A stretch of 64,000 nucleotides of DNA, taken from Pararhizobium sp. A13 (lineage in GTDB: Bacteria > Pseudomonadota > Alphaproteobacteria > Rhizobiales > Rhizobiaceae). The stretch spans positions 845,001-909,000 of the forward strand of contig NZ_CP149510.1 of NCBI RefSeq assembly GCF_040126305.1, written 5' to 3'. This document shows, piece by piece, positions 9,859 through 18,993 of the stretch; position 1 is the stretch's first letter, and every line of letters begins with the position of its first letter. Below the pieces are notes generated by a model. That model was not told the origin of the DNA and searched no databases. It saw nothing but the letters and a program-made list of their open reading frames with translations. The translations under genes and the position numbers were made by a program.

Positions 9859-10926
9859 ATGAGGCCCGCCTCGCAACCCTCGACGCTCGGCTATTTCAAA
9901 TGGGCCTTCATTACGACGGCCGCAGGTCTGGCGCTCGGCGCCTGGCTCGGCTGGACCACGACAGGCACTCTGGGCGGCATGGCCACCGTCTTCTTCATCT
10001 GCACGGTGCTTGCCGTGCTGGAAATCTCCCTCTCCTTCGACAACGCCATCGTCAACGCCAACAAGCTCAAGGAAATGTCGCCGGTCTGGCAACACCGGTT
10101 CCTGACCTGGGGCATCATCATCGCCGTCTTCGGCATGCGTATCGTCTTCCCGCTTCTCATCGTCGTGATCGCAGCCAACATCGGGCCAATCGACGCCCTT
10201 GTGCTGGCCGCTTCACGCCCCGAGGAATACGCCCGCATCATGAACGAGGCGCATCTGCCGATCGCCGCGTTCGGCGGGACATTCCTGATGATGGTCGGCC
10301 TGAAGTTCTTCTTCGACCACGAGAAGGACATCCACTGGATTGCTTCATTGGAACGCGGCATGTCGCGCTTCGCGACGATCAAGGGCGTCGAAATCGCCTT
10401 CGTGCTCGTGCTGATCCTGGTGTTTTCATCCTTCCTGCACGGCGAGGAAGCCACCACCTTCGTCTATTGCTCCATCTACGGCCTCCTGACCTTCCTCGCG
10501 GTCGAAGTGGTTGGCGGGTTGCTCGACGCATCGCAGCAGACGATGAGTGCTGCGGCAAGGGGCGGTCTCGGCGCTTTCATCTATCTCGAAGTGCTGGACG
10601 CCAGCTTCTCCTTCGACGGGGTGATCGGCGCCTTCGCCCTGACGCAGAACCTCTTCGTCATCGCCATCGGACTCGGCATCGGTGCCATGTATGTCCGTTC
10701 GATGACGATTATGCTCGTGGAGAAGGGTACACTCGCCGAATATCGCTATCTGGAGCACGGTGCCTTCTACGCGATCCTGATCCTGTCGGTGATCATGTAT
10801 TGCCAGACGCTGGTGCATATCCCGGAAGTCATCACCGGTCTCGGTGGGGCGGCCCTGATCGGCATCTCGCTGTGGTCCTCGATCCGCCACAACAGGCGCG
10901 AGCAAGCTGAACACGCCAACGCCTGA
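9859..10926 (+). CDS. DUF475 / TerC-like integral membrane protein
   Basis: A 355-residue protein with about eight hydrophobic segments. It carries the TerC-type signature LEISLSFDNAIVNANKLKEMSP at residues about 54-75 and a second matching site LEVLDASFSFDGVIGAFAL near residue 250. Paired acidic-Asn motifs in facing helices are typical of TerC/DUF475 proteins, some of which export manganese or other divalent metals or are linked to tellurium resistance. That role is not demonstrated for this subgroup. The ATG at 9859 is preceded by GGAGGT at a good distance. The gene stands alone, and the IS-like element begins about 20 bp after the stop. Confidence 0.9.
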   Translation: MRPASQPSTLGYFKWAFITTAAGLALGAWLGWTTTGTLGGMATVFFICTVLAVLEISLSFDNAIVNANKLKEMSPVWQHRFLTWGIIIAVFGMRIVFPLLIVVIAANIGPIDALVLAASRPEEYARIMNEAHLPIAAFGGTFLMMVGLKFFFDHEKDIHWIASLERGMSRFATIKGVEIAFVLVLILVFSSFLHGEEATTFVYCSIYGLLTFLAVEVVGGLLDASQQTMSAAARGGLGAFIYLEVLDASFSFDGVIGAFALTQNLFVIAIGLGIGAMYVRSMTIMLVEKGTLAEYRYLEHGAFYAILILSVIMYCQTLVHIPEVITGLGGAALIGISLWSSIRHNRREQAEHANA

Positions 10927-10946
10927 CGGCTGTCACGCAAGTCATG

Positions 10947-11548
10947 ACCTCCACCAGAGGTGGAGGTTTGAAACGCTGCGCGTGAACCACTAGAAGTGGT
11001 TTTGTTAGCGCTTAGTAGCTAGGCTTGAAGAGGTCGGCAAAGTCGGAAGCTTTGTCGGCCTTTTCCTGATTACGGATGTATTGTCTGACGACCTGCTCAT
11101 TCTAGCCCGTCGTCGAGACGAAATAGCCGCGTGCCCAAAAGTGATACCCCTTATATCGCCGCTTGCGGGCATATTTGTTGGCAACATAAAGAGCGGTCTT
11201 GCCTTTCAGAAAGCCGACAATATGCGCCACTGAGTATTTCGGCGGGATCGATATCAGCATGTGCACATGGTCGGGCATCAATTGGCCCTGCTCGATCTGG
11301 CAGCCCTTTTGCAGCGCCAGCCGAAGTAAGAGTTCACCCAACTCACGCCGTCCGTCCCCGTAGAGTCTTTTCGTCCGGAATTTGCTGCCAAAGACCACAT
11401 GATATTTGCAGTCCCAGGTCGCATGTGAGAGCGATTGGTCATCCATATAACCTCCATGTTCGAATGTCTTGGCCACACCAATGGTTCAAGCAGGAGGTCT
11501 CTCAACTACCGTGTAGAACTCGTCCAGCCCTCCACCGTAGGTGGAGGT
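10947..11548 (-). mobile_element. IS200-type insertion sequence, degenerate
   Basis: A tnpA-like gene alone, without tnpB, is bracketed by near-identical hairpins: CCTCCACC-AGA-GGTGGAGG at 10948-10966 and CCTCCACC-GTA-GGTGGAGG at 11529-11547. A further hairpin AACCACT-AGA-AGTGGTT lies at 10985-11001. IS200/IS605 elements lack terminal inverted repeats and are recognised through subterminal hairpins at both ends, which this layout matches. Outer cleavage points cannot be fixed from one copy, so the ends given are those of the hairpins. The transposase is interrupted, so this copy should be immobile unless complemented. Confidence 0.75.
11012..11446 (-). pseudogene. tnpA: IS200/IS605-family TnpA (Y1 transposase) with internal amber codon
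   Basis: Reading from the ATG at 11446, preceded by GGAGG, the frame shows the HUH/Y1 transposase pattern: WDCKYHVVFGSKFRTK, the HUH-like pair in QLMPDHVHMLISIPPK, GFLKGKTALYVANKYA and FWARGYFVSTTG. It then meets TAG at codon 115. After the TAG the same frame continues for 29 sense codons (NEQVVRQYIRNQEKADKASD... ending KPSY) to a TAA at 11012-11014. This is the normal family C terminus, which includes the alphaD helix and Gln-rich tail. The TAG stands where relatives usually have Leu, so a single TTG-to-TAG change explains it. The catalytic Tyr region lies near the break. I call it a pseudogene by nonsense mutation. Confidence 0.85.
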
Positions 11549-11566
11549 TTACTTTGCATGCAACGA

Positions 11567-11602
11567 AAAGCCCGCCAATCCATGGGATTGGCGGGCTTTT
11601 TT
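11567..11602. terminator. Rho-independent terminator, probably bidirectional
   Basis: A near-perfect stem AAAGCCCGCCAATC / GATTGGCGGGCTTT with a CATG loop is followed by T residues on the plus strand and by a matching run of A before it. It lies between the IS element and the end of the 56-codon minus-strand gene, so it can stop transcription of that gene and also shield it from the left side. Confidence 0.85.
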
Positions 11603-11653
11603 CATTCTGATTGCTGCGGCTGAACCTGCAGCGCTCAACAGTAGACCTTGGAA

Positions 11654-11824
11654 TTAGCCACGCTTCACGGAACGGAACTTCGCGGGATCGATACCGAGAG
11701 TGTAGAGGTCGCGGTCCAGCGGACGGCGGTGGCCCTCAACAGCCGCGGCTGCGGCCGTGGCCGCGCCAAAGATGGCGATGGCATTACCGAAGAAGCCTCG
11801 GGCAGGTTTACGAAGGGCGGACAT
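11654..11824 (-). CDS. Small protein of unknown function (56 aa)
   Basis: The minus strand encodes MSALRKPARGFFGNAIAIFG, then an Ala-rich helix, then VEGHRRPLDRDLYTLGIDPA and KFRSVKRG before TAA. The chain has a basic N terminus, a hydrophobic alanine-rich segment at about residues 13-28 and a polar tail with a DLYTLGIDPAKFRSV motif. The tail resembles the short DUF1127-like proteins common in Rhizobiales, where a similar 'LGI...F' segment closes the chain, but I cannot name the family with certainty. AAAGAG precedes the start. A strong terminator lies 50 bp downstream. The competing plus-strand frames are Arg/Gly-rich and unlike proteins. Confidence 0.6.
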   Translation of the reverse strand: MSALRKPARGFFGNAIAIFGAATAAAAAVEGHRRPLDRDLYTLGIDPAKFRSVKRG

Positions 11825-11936
11825 CTCTTTTGCTCACTTTCTGGTCTGGTTGATCGTGTTTCATTCGATGAGTGGAAGATGATCCTTTGGGCACCGCTTT
11901 ACAATGCACAGGAATTCATCCCAGCCATGCAAATAG

Positions 11937-11972
11937 GAAAGGCCCGGTTAACATCAGCTAACCGGGCCTTTC
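11937..11972 (-). terminator. Rho-independent terminator after tctA
   Basis: AAAGGCCCGGTTA / TAACCGGGCCTTT form a 13-bp stem around a short CATCAGC-type loop, with A/T runs on both sides. It begins about 28 bp beyond the tctA stop on the minus strand and should end the tctCBA transcript. Confidence 0.85.
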
Positions 11973-11999
11973 CCTGTGACGGTCTTGGGAGGAGCGCCG

Positions 12000-13517
12000 T
12001 CAATCTTCGCTTGCGGCGAGTTGGGCGAGTACCTCGCCACGACCCCGCGCCCGCAGGATCAAGGGAATGATCAGAGCGGCCGCCGCGATCACCAGGAGAA
12101 CGGCGGCAATCGGCGAGGTGAACAGCACCGTGACATCGCCTTGGCTGATCGCCAGGGCCCGGCGGAGCTGCTGTTCCGCCAGCGGCCCGAGGATCAGGCC
12201 GACGACGACAGGCGCGATCGGATAGCCGAAGATGCGCATGACATAGCCGAGCAGGCCGAAGGCGAGCAGCATGCCGAGTTCGAACACCGACGGGTTGGCG
12301 CCGATGGTGCCGAGCGTCGCGAACAACAGAATGCCGGCATAGAGCCAGGGCTTCGGGATCGTCAGAAGTTTCACCCAGAGGCCGACCAGCGGCAGGTTCA
12401 GCACGAGCAGCATGAAGTTGGCGATCAGCAGGCTGGCGATCAGGCCCCAGACGAGCTGCGGGTTGGTCGCAAACAAAAGCGGGCCGGGCTGCAGGCCGTA
12501 TTGTTGGAAACCGGCCAGCATGATTGCAGCCGTCGCCGTGGTCGGCAGGCCGAGCGTCAGCAGCGGCACCAGCGTGCCGGCTGCCGAGGCGTTGTTGGCC
12601 GCTTCCGGACCGGCGACACCCTCGATGGCGCCGTTGCCGAATTCTTCCGGATGCCTGGTCAGCCGCTTTTCGGTGGCATAGGAGAGGAACGTGCCGATTT
12701 CAGCGCCGCCCGCCGGCATCGCGCCGATCGGGAAACCGATCGCCGTTCCGCGCAGCCACGCTTTCCACGAACGCGCCCAATCCTGCCTGTTCATCCAGAC
12801 GGATCCCTTGACCGCTTCGACCTTGTCCGGCCCGAGGTCACCTTGTGCTGCGATATAGAGCGACTCGCCAATGGCGAACATCGCGACTGCCAGCGTCGTC
12901 ACCTCAATCCCGTCAAGCAGATCGGGAACGCCGAAGCTCATCCGCGTCTGGCCGGTCAGCTGGTCGATGCCGATGATGGCGAGCGCAAAGCCGATGAACA
13001 GCGAAGTCAGCCCGCGCAGCGTCGAATCGCCGAAGGCCGAGGAGACGGTGACGAAGGCAAGCACCATCAGCGCGAAATATTCGCGCGGGCCGAACACCAG
13101 GGCCAGCTTGACGACGAACGGCGCGATGAAGGCAAGCGCCATGGTCGCGATCAGGCCGGCGACGAACGAGCCGATTGCAGCAGTGGCCAATGCCGGTCCA
13201 CCGCGCCCGGCCCGGGCCATCTTGTTGCCTTCGAGCGCAGTGACGATCGACGCACTTTCGCCCGGCGTATTCAGGAGAATAGAAGTGGTCGAGCCGCCAT
13301 ACATGCCGCCGTAATAGATGCCGGCAAACATGATGAGCGAGCCGCCCGGATCAAGCTGGTACGTCACCGGCAGAAGCAGTGCCACGGTGAGCGCCGGGCC
13401 GATGCCGGGCAGAACGCCGACGGCGGTTCCAAGCGTCACGCCGATCAGGGCGTAGAGGAGGTTCATGGGCTGGGCGGCGACGAGCAGGCCCTGCAACAGG
13501 AAATCGAATGTATTCAT
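12000..13517 (-). CDS. tctA: Tripartite tricarboxylate transporter, large permease TctA
   Basis: Large membrane subunit of a TTT-family secondary transporter, 505 residues with about 11-12 hydrophobic segments. Family motifs include [20 protein letters not shown] (about residue 36-55), [22 protein letters not shown] (about 66-87), and the PxGGxEIxTFLSY block ([20 protein letters not shown]) in the second half. It works with TctB and with the periplasmic binder TctC to import citrate or a related carboxylate. The substrate cannot be told from the sequence. The gene is last in the tctC-tctB-tctA operon and is followed by a clear terminator. Confidence 0.95.
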   Translation of the reverse strand: MNTFDFLLQGLLVAAQPMNLLYALIGVTLGTAVGVLPGIGPALTVALLLPVTYQLDPGGSLIMFAGIYYGGMYGGSTTSILLNTPGESASIVTALEGNKMARAGRGGPALATAAIGSFVAGLIATMALAFIAPFVVKLALVFGPREYFALMVLAFVTVSSAFGDSTLRGLTSLFIGFALAIIGIDQLTGQTRMSFGVPDLLDGIEVTTLAVAMFAIGESLYIAAQGDLGPDKVEAVKGSVWMNRQDWARSWKAWLRGTAIGFPIGAMPAGGAEIGTFLSYATEKRLTRHPEEFGNGAIEGVAGPEAANNASAAGTLVPLLTLGLPTTATAAIMLAGFQQYGLQPGPLLFATNPQLVWGLIASLLIANFMLLVLNLPLVGLWVKLLTIPKPWLYAGILLFATLGTIGANPSVFELGMLLAFGLLGYVMRIFGYPIAPVVVGLILGPLAEQQLRRALAISQGDVTVLFTSPIAAVLLVIAAAALIIPLILRARGRGEVLAQLAASED

Positions 13518-13526
13518 GTCAGGGCC

Positions 13527-14018
13527 TTACCAAAACAGGTGTTCGAGCGGACCGGCGGGCAGCGACAGTTGCAGCAGTCCGGCAAAGACCAGCCAGACGG
13601 CGAGACAGAGCGCGATGCCGATCGGGATCGTCATCCACAGCTTGCGCTTGCCGAAGGCTGCCGCCGTTGCGGCAAAGAGCAGTCCGGTCGCGATCGAAAA
13701 ACCGAGCGTTTTCAGAAGCAGCATCTGTACGGCGAGACCGCCGACGATCCAGACGACGGGGCCGAACTCCTGGCGGTCGCGCGCCGGAAAATCACCCCGG
13801 AGTGCTTCAAACACGGTCCAGACCGCCAGGATCAGCAATCCGCCGGCGATCACGAACGGAATGGTGGCCGGGCCGATGCCGGAGTAGCCCCCCATGCTCG
13901 CAAGCCGCGACGCATCCCAGAAGATCAGGCCGCCGAGTGCTGCAAGGAAGACGGCGATCAAAAGCGCCGCCCTGTCAGGGCGGCGTGTTTCCGTCGAAGG
14001 GGTGTGACCCTTGCTCAT
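13527..14018 (-). CDS. tctB: Tripartite tricarboxylate transporter, small subunit TctB
   Basis: A 163-residue membrane protein with four hydrophobic segments, the size and profile of TctB. Features include GGLIFWDASRLASMGGYSGIGPAT near the N terminus and a Gly-rich third segment. It forms the membrane complex with TctA. The start overlaps the tctC stop by 4 bp (ATGA), and the stop lies 9 bp before tctA, so the three genes are co-translated. Confidence 0.92.
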   Translation of the reverse strand: MSKGHTPSTETRRPDRAALLIAVFLAALGGLIFWDASRLASMGGYSGIGPATIPFVIAGGLLILAVWTVFEALRGDFPARDRQEFGPVVWIVGGLAVQMLLLKTLGFSIATGLLFAATAAAFGKRKLWMTIPIGIALCLAVWLVFAGLLQLSLPAGPLEHLFW

Positions 14019-14959
14019 TGAACCAGACCAATGTCCTTGAGGACCGTTTCGGTTGCCGAAATGTCCTTGGCGAGCTGCTCCTTGAAGGCATCACCGGCGA
14101 GATAGGTATCCTGCCAGCCCTTGGTCTTCAGGGTTTCCTGCCAGCTGGCGGACTTGACCAGCTTCTCGATGTCTGTCGAAACGGCAGCTTTCTGCTCGTC
14201 GGTCAGGCCGGGAGCGGCGGCAACCATGCGCCAGTTCTGCACCACCACGTCGAGGCCGCTTTCCTTGATGGTCGGTGCGTCGACGCCGGCGATGCGCTCG
14301 GCGCTCGACACGGCGAGCAGACGAAGCGTGCCCGATTTCACTTGGCTTTCGAACTCGCCGTAGCCGGAAATGCCGGCTGTCACCTGGCTGCCGAGAATGG
14401 CGGCCAGCGCTTCACCGCCACCGGAGAACGCGATGTAGTTGATCTTGGTCGGATCGACGCCTGCAGCCTTGGCGATGAGGCCGACTGCGATATGGTCGGT
14501 GCCGCCGGCCGAGCCGCCGCCCCAGGAGACCGCGCCCGGATCCTTCTTCAGCGCCTCGACGAGATCGCCGAAGGACTTCAGCGGCGAATCCGCCGGAACG
14601 ACGATCGCTTCGTACTCGCCGGTCAGGCGGGCGATCGGGGTGACATCATTCAGCGTCACCGGTGACTTGTTGGTGAGGATGGCGCCGACCATGACATAGC
14701 CGCCGACGATCAGGGCATTCGGGTTGCCATTCGACTGGCTGGCGAACTGTGCAAGACCGATGGTACCGCCGGCACCCGGGACGTTCTGCACCTGGACGTT
14801 GCCGGAAATGCCTTCCTGCTGCATCACGGACTGGATCGAGCGGGCGGTCTGGTCCCAGCCGCCGCCCGGATTGGCCGGCGCGATGATGGTGTAGTCAGCG
14901 GCAAAAGCCGGCAGCGCGAGAGCACCGGCGAGAATGGATGCCAGAAAAAACTGTTTCAA
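14015..14959 (-). CDS. tctC: Tripartite tricarboxylate transporter binding protein TctC (Bug family)
   Basis: Periplasmic carboxylate-binding protein of 314 residues. It has a signal peptide ([20 protein letters not shown], cleaved before ADYTII). The Bug-family N-terminal motif is [20 protein letters not shown], where the PGGGxD loop contacts the ligand carboxylate. Also typical are [15 protein letters not shown] and [15 protein letters not shown]. It is the first gene of the tct operon. About 260 bp lie between its start and the next gene. I see no clear promoter there, although the region should contain one. Confidence 0.94.
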   Translation of the reverse strand: MKQFFLASILAGALALPAFAADYTIIAPANPGGGWDQTARSIQSVMQQEGISGNVQVQNVPGAGGTIGLAQFASQSNGNPNALIVGGYVMVGAILTNKSPVTLNDVTPIARLTGEYEAIVVPADSPLKSFGDLVEALKKDPGAVSWGGGSAGGTDHIAVGLIAKAAGVDPTKINYIAFSGGGEALAAILGSQVTAGISGYGEFESQVKSGTLRLLAVSSAERIAGVDAPTIKESGLDVVVQNWRMVAAAPGLTDEQKAAVSTDIEKLVKSASWQETLKTKGWQDTYLAGDAFKEQLAKDISATETVLKDIGLVQ

Positions 14960-15218
14960 GATTAGTCCTCCGTCAGGCGCGCTCTTTGATCTGGCGCGCA
15001 GTGTTCATCTTCGCGGACGGGGGTTGGCTCACTCTGGATCGGGCGCGCGTTCGCTTCTTGGGCAAAACAACGCCGGGTCTGGTGAAACTCCTCCCATTCG
15101 CCTCGATCATCCGCCTCCACGGATGATGAAGAACCACAAGGCACCACAGGAAGCTGTCATCTACCTGACATCGAGCGGAACCTTGCCTGAATAATCTCCG
15201 CTAATTTTTCCGCTTCGT

Positions 15219-16286
15219 CTACTGGAGGCGCAAAACTTCGTTCCAGCGGGCGATCAGCCGCGCCCGCTTGACCTGATCGAGATAGACCATCAGGCCGGGA
15301 CTGACCGGAACCGGCCGCAACTGTCCGCCCAGCATCTCCCGCATCGTATTGGCCGTGTTGGCGCCGGCGACATCCGGGCTGACGGCGGGTATCTGCAATT
15401 CACGCGCCATGATCGTCTGGCCTTCCTTCGACATGAAGAATTCCAGATAGCGCCGGCCGAGATCGGGTGAGGCGGCCGCCTGCGGCACCAGCCCGATGCG
15501 CGACATGACGACGGTATAATCCCGCGGCAGGACAATGCCGACATCCGGGTGGCGCGAGGCCCAATCGGCGGCGTAGGAACCGAGAATATTGTAGCCGAGC
15601 ACGAAGCGACCGTCGGAGACCCGCTCGAGAATGGCCGAACTGGTGGAATAGAGTTTGACGCCTGCGGCACCCATCGTCTGGATCACCGACCAGATATCGC
15701 CGAACTGTTCCTGGTCCCGCGCCATGAACAGAAAGCCGACGCCGGACCGCTCGATATCGTAGGTGCCGATCTTTCCATAGACGGCGCTGCCGTGACGCTT
15801 GAGATAGTCGACGAACTCGGCCCGCGTCGACGGCGGCTTTTCCTTTGTGAAACTCGGCTTGTGATAGACGAAGACCGCCGGCTCGAAAGTCAGCGCATAG
15901 GCGGTGTTGCGCCAATTGGCCCAATCCGGCCAGCGAGCGCTCATCGGCAGGTCGCTGCGCTGGGCATAGCCGTCATTGCTGAGCTTGACCTGCAGGTCCA
16001 TCGCCGAGGAGAAGGCGAAGTCCGCGGTCTTTTCGCCCGCGTCGGTTTCCTTGACGATCCGGTCGTAGATCTCGCCGGTCAGCATATCCTCGTAGCGCAC
16101 CGCCACATCCGGATTGGCCTTCTGAAAACCGACGATCATCGGCCGCGCCAGGGGTTCGTCGAGCGAGGAATAGACGACGACGGTCGAGGCAGACGGGTTT
16201 CCCGAGAGCGCCGGAAAAACGACCGGCTCGGCGGCGGCGGGCAGCGAGATTCCACAGAGAAAGCTGAGACAGAGAAGGAAGCGCAT
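15219..16286 (-). CDS. Periplasmic extracellular solute-binding protein, possible co-sensor of the adjacent two-component system
   Basis: A 355-residue ferric/spermidine-type (SBP_bac_1 or _8) binding protein with a signal peptide (MRFLLCLSFLCGISLPAAA). The SVVVYSSLDEPLARPMIVGFQ-like opening is typical of iron-binding-protein relatives. No permease or ATPase gene lies beside it. It is divergent from, and 78 bp away from, a TctD-like response regulator gene. Binding proteins in this position often act as ligand-sensing partners for the histidine kinase rather than in transport, which is my inference here. The frame is open to 16331 through a GTG, but the ATG at 16286 puts the signal peptide at the N terminus. 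Confidence 0.85.
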   Translation of the reverse strand: MRFLLCLSFLCGISLPAAAEPVVFPALSGNPSASTVVVYSSLDEPLARPMIVGFQKANPDVAVRYEDMLTGEIYDRIVKETDAGEKTADFAFSSAMDLQVKLSNDGYAQRSDLPMSARWPDWANWRNTAYALTFEPAVFVYHKPSFTKEKPPSTRAEFVDYLKRHGSAVYGKIGTYDIERSGVGFLFMARDQEQFGDIWSVIQTMGAAGVKLYSTSSAILERVSDGRFVLGYNILGSYAADWASRHPDVGIVLPRDYTVVMSRIGLVPQAAASPDLGRRYLEFFMSKEGQTIMARELQIPAVSPDVAGANTANTMREMLGGQLRPVPVSPGLMVYLDQVKRARLIARWNEVLRLQ

Positions 16287-16364
16287 AAAACGATATTGCC
16301 GCAGCCTCTGTCCGTTCACAAGCCGAAGCACGACCGCTAGAGTACCATCAGGGAGACAGCGGAT

Positions 16365-17039
16365 TTGCGGATACTACTGGTCGAAGACAACAAGGCGCTT
16401 TCGGAAGGGCTTGTCGCCATCCTGCGCGGCAGCGGCTATGCGGTCGATGTCGTCAGCGACGGCGCATCGGCCGATGCCGTGATCGCGACCGAAAATTTCG
16501 ATCTAGTCATTCTCGACCTGACCTTGCCGGAAATGGACGGGCTCGATGTGCTGCGCTCGATGCGCGCCCGGCAGAACAAGGCAGCGGTACTGATCCTGAC
16601 GGCGCGGGGGACGCAGGAGGAGAAAATCCGCGGCCTCGATCTCGGCGCCGACGACTACATGATCAAGCCCTTCGACGTCAGCGAGTTCGAGGCCCGCGTC
16701 CGCGTGCTCTTGCGCCGGCAGGCGGGGCTTCGCTCCTCCCTCGTCAGCTATGGCAAAATCTCCTTCGACCTCAACTCCCGCACCTTTTCCGCCGGCGGCA
16801 TCACCGTCGATATTCCGGCCCGTGAGCTTGGCCTACTTGAAATCCTGATCATGCGGGCCGGAAAGGTGGTCGCCAAGGAGGCAATCATCCAGTCGCTGAC
16901 CGCCTTCGACGACGATCTGAGCGCCAATGCCATCGAGCAGTATGTCAGCCGGCTGCGCAAGCGGCTGGCACCGCACGGGCTGACGGTCCGCACGGCGCGC
17001 GGCATCGGCTATTATCTCGACAAGATGGCGGACGGCTGA
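16365..17039 (+). CDS. tctD: OmpR/PhoB-family response regulator, TctD-like
   Basis: A 224-residue regulator with an N-terminal receiver domain (MRILLVEDNKALSEG, phospho-acceptor Asp51 in VILDLTLPEMDG, Thr and Lys switch residues in LILTARG and DYMIKPFD). The C-terminal winged helix ends with EQYVSRLRKRLAPHG. The start codon is TTG at 16365, the only start that gives the complete beta1 strand, with GGGAGAC upstream. It overlaps the kinase start by one base (TGATG). Placement next to tctCBA suggests it activates the carboxylate transporter, as TctD does in Salmonella. The target is inferred. Confidence 0.92.
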   Translation: MRILLVEDNKALSEGLVAILRGSGYAVDVVSDGASADAVIATENFDLVILDLTLPEMDGLDVLRSMRARQNKAAVLILTARGTQEEKIRGLDLGADDYMIKPFDVSEFEARVRVLLRRQAGLRSSLVSYGKISFDLNSRTFSAGGITVDIPARELGLLEILIMRAGKVVAKEAIIQSLTAFDDDLSANAIEQYVSRLRKRLAPHGLTVRTARGIGYYLDKMADG

Positions 17040-18430
17040 TGGCGCGGGCTGCCTATTCGCTGCGCCGCAGGCTGCTTGCCTGGCTGCTGATCTCGACGGT
17101 GGTCATCGGATGCCTCGCCTTGATCGACACCTACCGCGAGGCGGTGAAGACGGCGAATGTCGTCTCTGACCGTGTGCTTGCCGGCTCGGCGCTGGCGATT
17201 GCCGAGCGGGTCGTGGTTGCGGAAGACGGTTCGCTGGAAGTGGACATTCCCTATGTCGCGCTGGAAATGCTGACCTCGGCGGCGCAGGACCGCGTCTTCT
17301 ACCGGGTCGACGGACCACCCGGCCAATTCATCACCGGCTATCAGAACCTGCCCTCGATCACGGACATGAAGGGCCAGTCCGCGGTGTATGCCGACGCGCA
17401 GTTCCGTGGCGAACCGATCCGCGTTGCGGCGCTGGAGCGCTCGGCCTCCACCGGCATCAACTCCGTACCCTTCGTCGTCACCGTCGCCGAGACCACCATC
17501 GCGCGGCGGCAATTGACGCAGGCCATTCTTTTGCGTTCGGCCCTGCGCCTGCTGATGATGATCCTCGGCGCCGCGGCGATCGTCTGGGTCGCCGTGACCT
17601 TCTCGCTGCGGCCGCTCTATCGTCTGGGAGACGCCATTGCCGAACGAAGTCCCGACGACCTGCACCCGATCGAACAATCGGTGCCGAGCGAAGTCGAGGG
17701 GCTGGTCGAGACGGTCAATTCCTTCATGGTGCGGCTGCAAGCAGCACTCGATGCGCTCCGGCATTTCTCCGGCAATGCCAGTCACCAGTTGCGCACCCCC
17801 CTTGCGATCATCCGCACCCAGCTTGCCCTTTCCACCCGCGCCACGACGCTGGAGGAAGCGCAGGCCGCGGCGCGCAAGGGCGACGAAGCCGTGGCACATG
17901 CCGAACGCATCCTCGCGCAACTGCTCCTGATGGCGAAGATCGACGCCGCCGGCTCGAAGGAGCCGCAACCCGTGGAGATCATCGACCTGATGGCGCTAGC
18001 GCAGGAGATCACCGGCGATCGAGTGCCCGGTGCCGGCGACGCGGGCGTCGATCTCGGCTTCGAAGGTGAGGGCGAGGCGCTGATCCGCGCCGAACCCCTC
18101 CTGATCGGCGAGCTTCTCCGCAACCTGATCGAAAACGCCATCGCCTATGCCGGCAAGGGCGCGGAGGTGACCGTTCGTGTCGGAATCGAAAACAACACCG
18201 TCCGCCTCGACGTTGAAGACAATGGCCCGGGCATCCCGACGGAGAACCGGCAGGTCGTGCGCCAGCGTTTCGCGCGCGGCGGACGCGGCGAAGCACCGGG
18301 AATGGGGTTGGGACTTCCGATCGTCGAAGAAATCGCCGGACTGTTCGGCGGACATCTCACGCTGGGCGATGGGCCGGATGGCAAGGGGCTGAAAGCCTCC
18401 GTGACGTTTCCGGCCGCTGCTGCTGCCTAG
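17039..18430 (+). CDS. tctE: Sensor histidine kinase, TctE-like
   Basis: A 463-residue inner-membrane kinase. TM1 lies at about residues 12-29, followed by a periplasmic sensor of about 130 residues. TM2 lies at about 163-187 (LLMMILGAAAIVWVAVTFSL), followed by a HAMP-like linker. The HisKA dimerisation helix carries phospho-acceptor His near residue 248 in FSGNASHQLRTPLAIIRTQL. The HATPase_c domain has an N-box (LLRNLIENAIAYAG), G1 (VEDNGPGI) and G2 (GMGLGLPIV). The periplasmic domain of the TctE class senses citrate-like ligands, perhaps with the divergent binding protein. The stop codon overlaps tail to tail with a tiny minus-strand gene. Confidence 0.93.
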   Translation: MARAAYSLRRRLLAWLLISTVVIGCLALIDTYREAVKTANVVSDRVLAGSALAIAERVVVAEDGSLEVDIPYVALEMLTSAAQDRVFYRVDGPPGQFITGYQNLPSITDMKGQSAVYADAQFRGEPIRVAALERSASTGINSVPFVVTVAETTIARRQLTQAILLRSALRLLMMILGAAAIVWVAVTFSLRPLYRLGDAIAERSPDDLHPIEQSVPSEVEGLVETVNSFMVRLQAALDALRHFSGNASHQLRTPLAIIRTQLALSTRATTLEEAQAAARKGDEAVAHAERILAQLLLMAKIDAAGSKEPQPVEIIDLMALAQEITGDRVPGAGDAGVDLGFEGEGEALIRAEPLLIGELLRNLIENAIAYAGKGAEVTVRVGIENNTVRLDVEDNGPGIPTENRQVVRQRFARGGRGEAPGMGLGLPIVEEIAGLFGGHLTLGDGPDGKGLKASVTFPAAAAA

Positions 18431-18549
18431 CGTTGGCGACCCGTCATCAACGAGGACGTTTCACGGGTCTGAACGAGAAGGATCGCGTTCCAGATCATCT
18501 GGACAAAACCGCGATCAGACGGGTTCGACAGCTTGCGCTGCGAAAACAT
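18427..18549 (-). CDS. Possible small protein (40 aa)
   Basis: Encodes MFSQRKLSNPSDRGFVQMIW, then NAILLVQTRETSSLMTGRQR. An in-frame ATG 12 bp upstream (MELI) would also work, but GGAG sits 6 bases before the ATG at 18549, which favours the shorter form. The chain is basic and has a short amphipathic middle. I do not recognise it. Composition and the ribosome binding site favour a real gene, but its small size keeps confidence low. Confidence 0.35.
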   Translation of the reverse strand: MFSQRKLSNPSDRGFVQMIWNAILLVQTRETSSLMTGRQR

Positions 18550-18993
18550 GATAAGCTCCATAGGATTGTTGCGAGCGCCTGATAGCACGCCGACAGGTAT
18601 TTCTCCAGAGCGCGGAAGGAAAACCTGCCTTGCGCGGCAAGCATGGCAGATAAATCTGAAATTCATCTTTATTTTATACACATCTTAAGAAGTAAGATGC
18701 AGCGATATATTTTGATATAATCGTGGATAATCGCCTGTCGATTCAAGGCTTTGTTTCGAAGCCGCCAGCAAAATTCCGCAGCTTTTTCTGATCCAAACCG
18801 TCAGACCCGATCATTGCCGGCCTCACGCCAATCTCCCCCTTGAGCGGGAGATGCCCGGCACGCCAGACGGGAGTGAGAAGGCCACTGTCGTGTGCTGGGC
18901 ACATAGGCACAAACCGCCTTCCTTTGTCTTTGGTCCAAATGGCTTTTCGCGTTTTCCCATGCGATGTTGCGCCAAAACAGACGGGAGAAAACC
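18550..18993. other. Gene-poor intergenic stretch, AT-rich in the middle
   Basis: I see no supported gene. The part at about 18650-18740 is markedly richer in A and T than its surroundings and could hold promoters for the tiny minus-strand gene and for acuI. Frames at 18801-19089 on the minus strand translate to low-complexity Arg/Gln sequence and look spurious. Confidence 0.5.

Noticed and set aside
10921..11610. CRISPR-like repeats suggested by recurring CCTCCACC/GGTGGAGG blocks
   Set aside because: There are only two copies, each a hairpin at the border of the IS200-type element, with no spacer array.
11976..14021. 681-codon plus-strand frame antisense to tctA-tctB
   Set aside because: It is Arg/Gln/Asp-rich with no domain, has no ribosome binding site, and runs opposite to two well-conserved membrane proteins. 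A GC-rich codon shadow.
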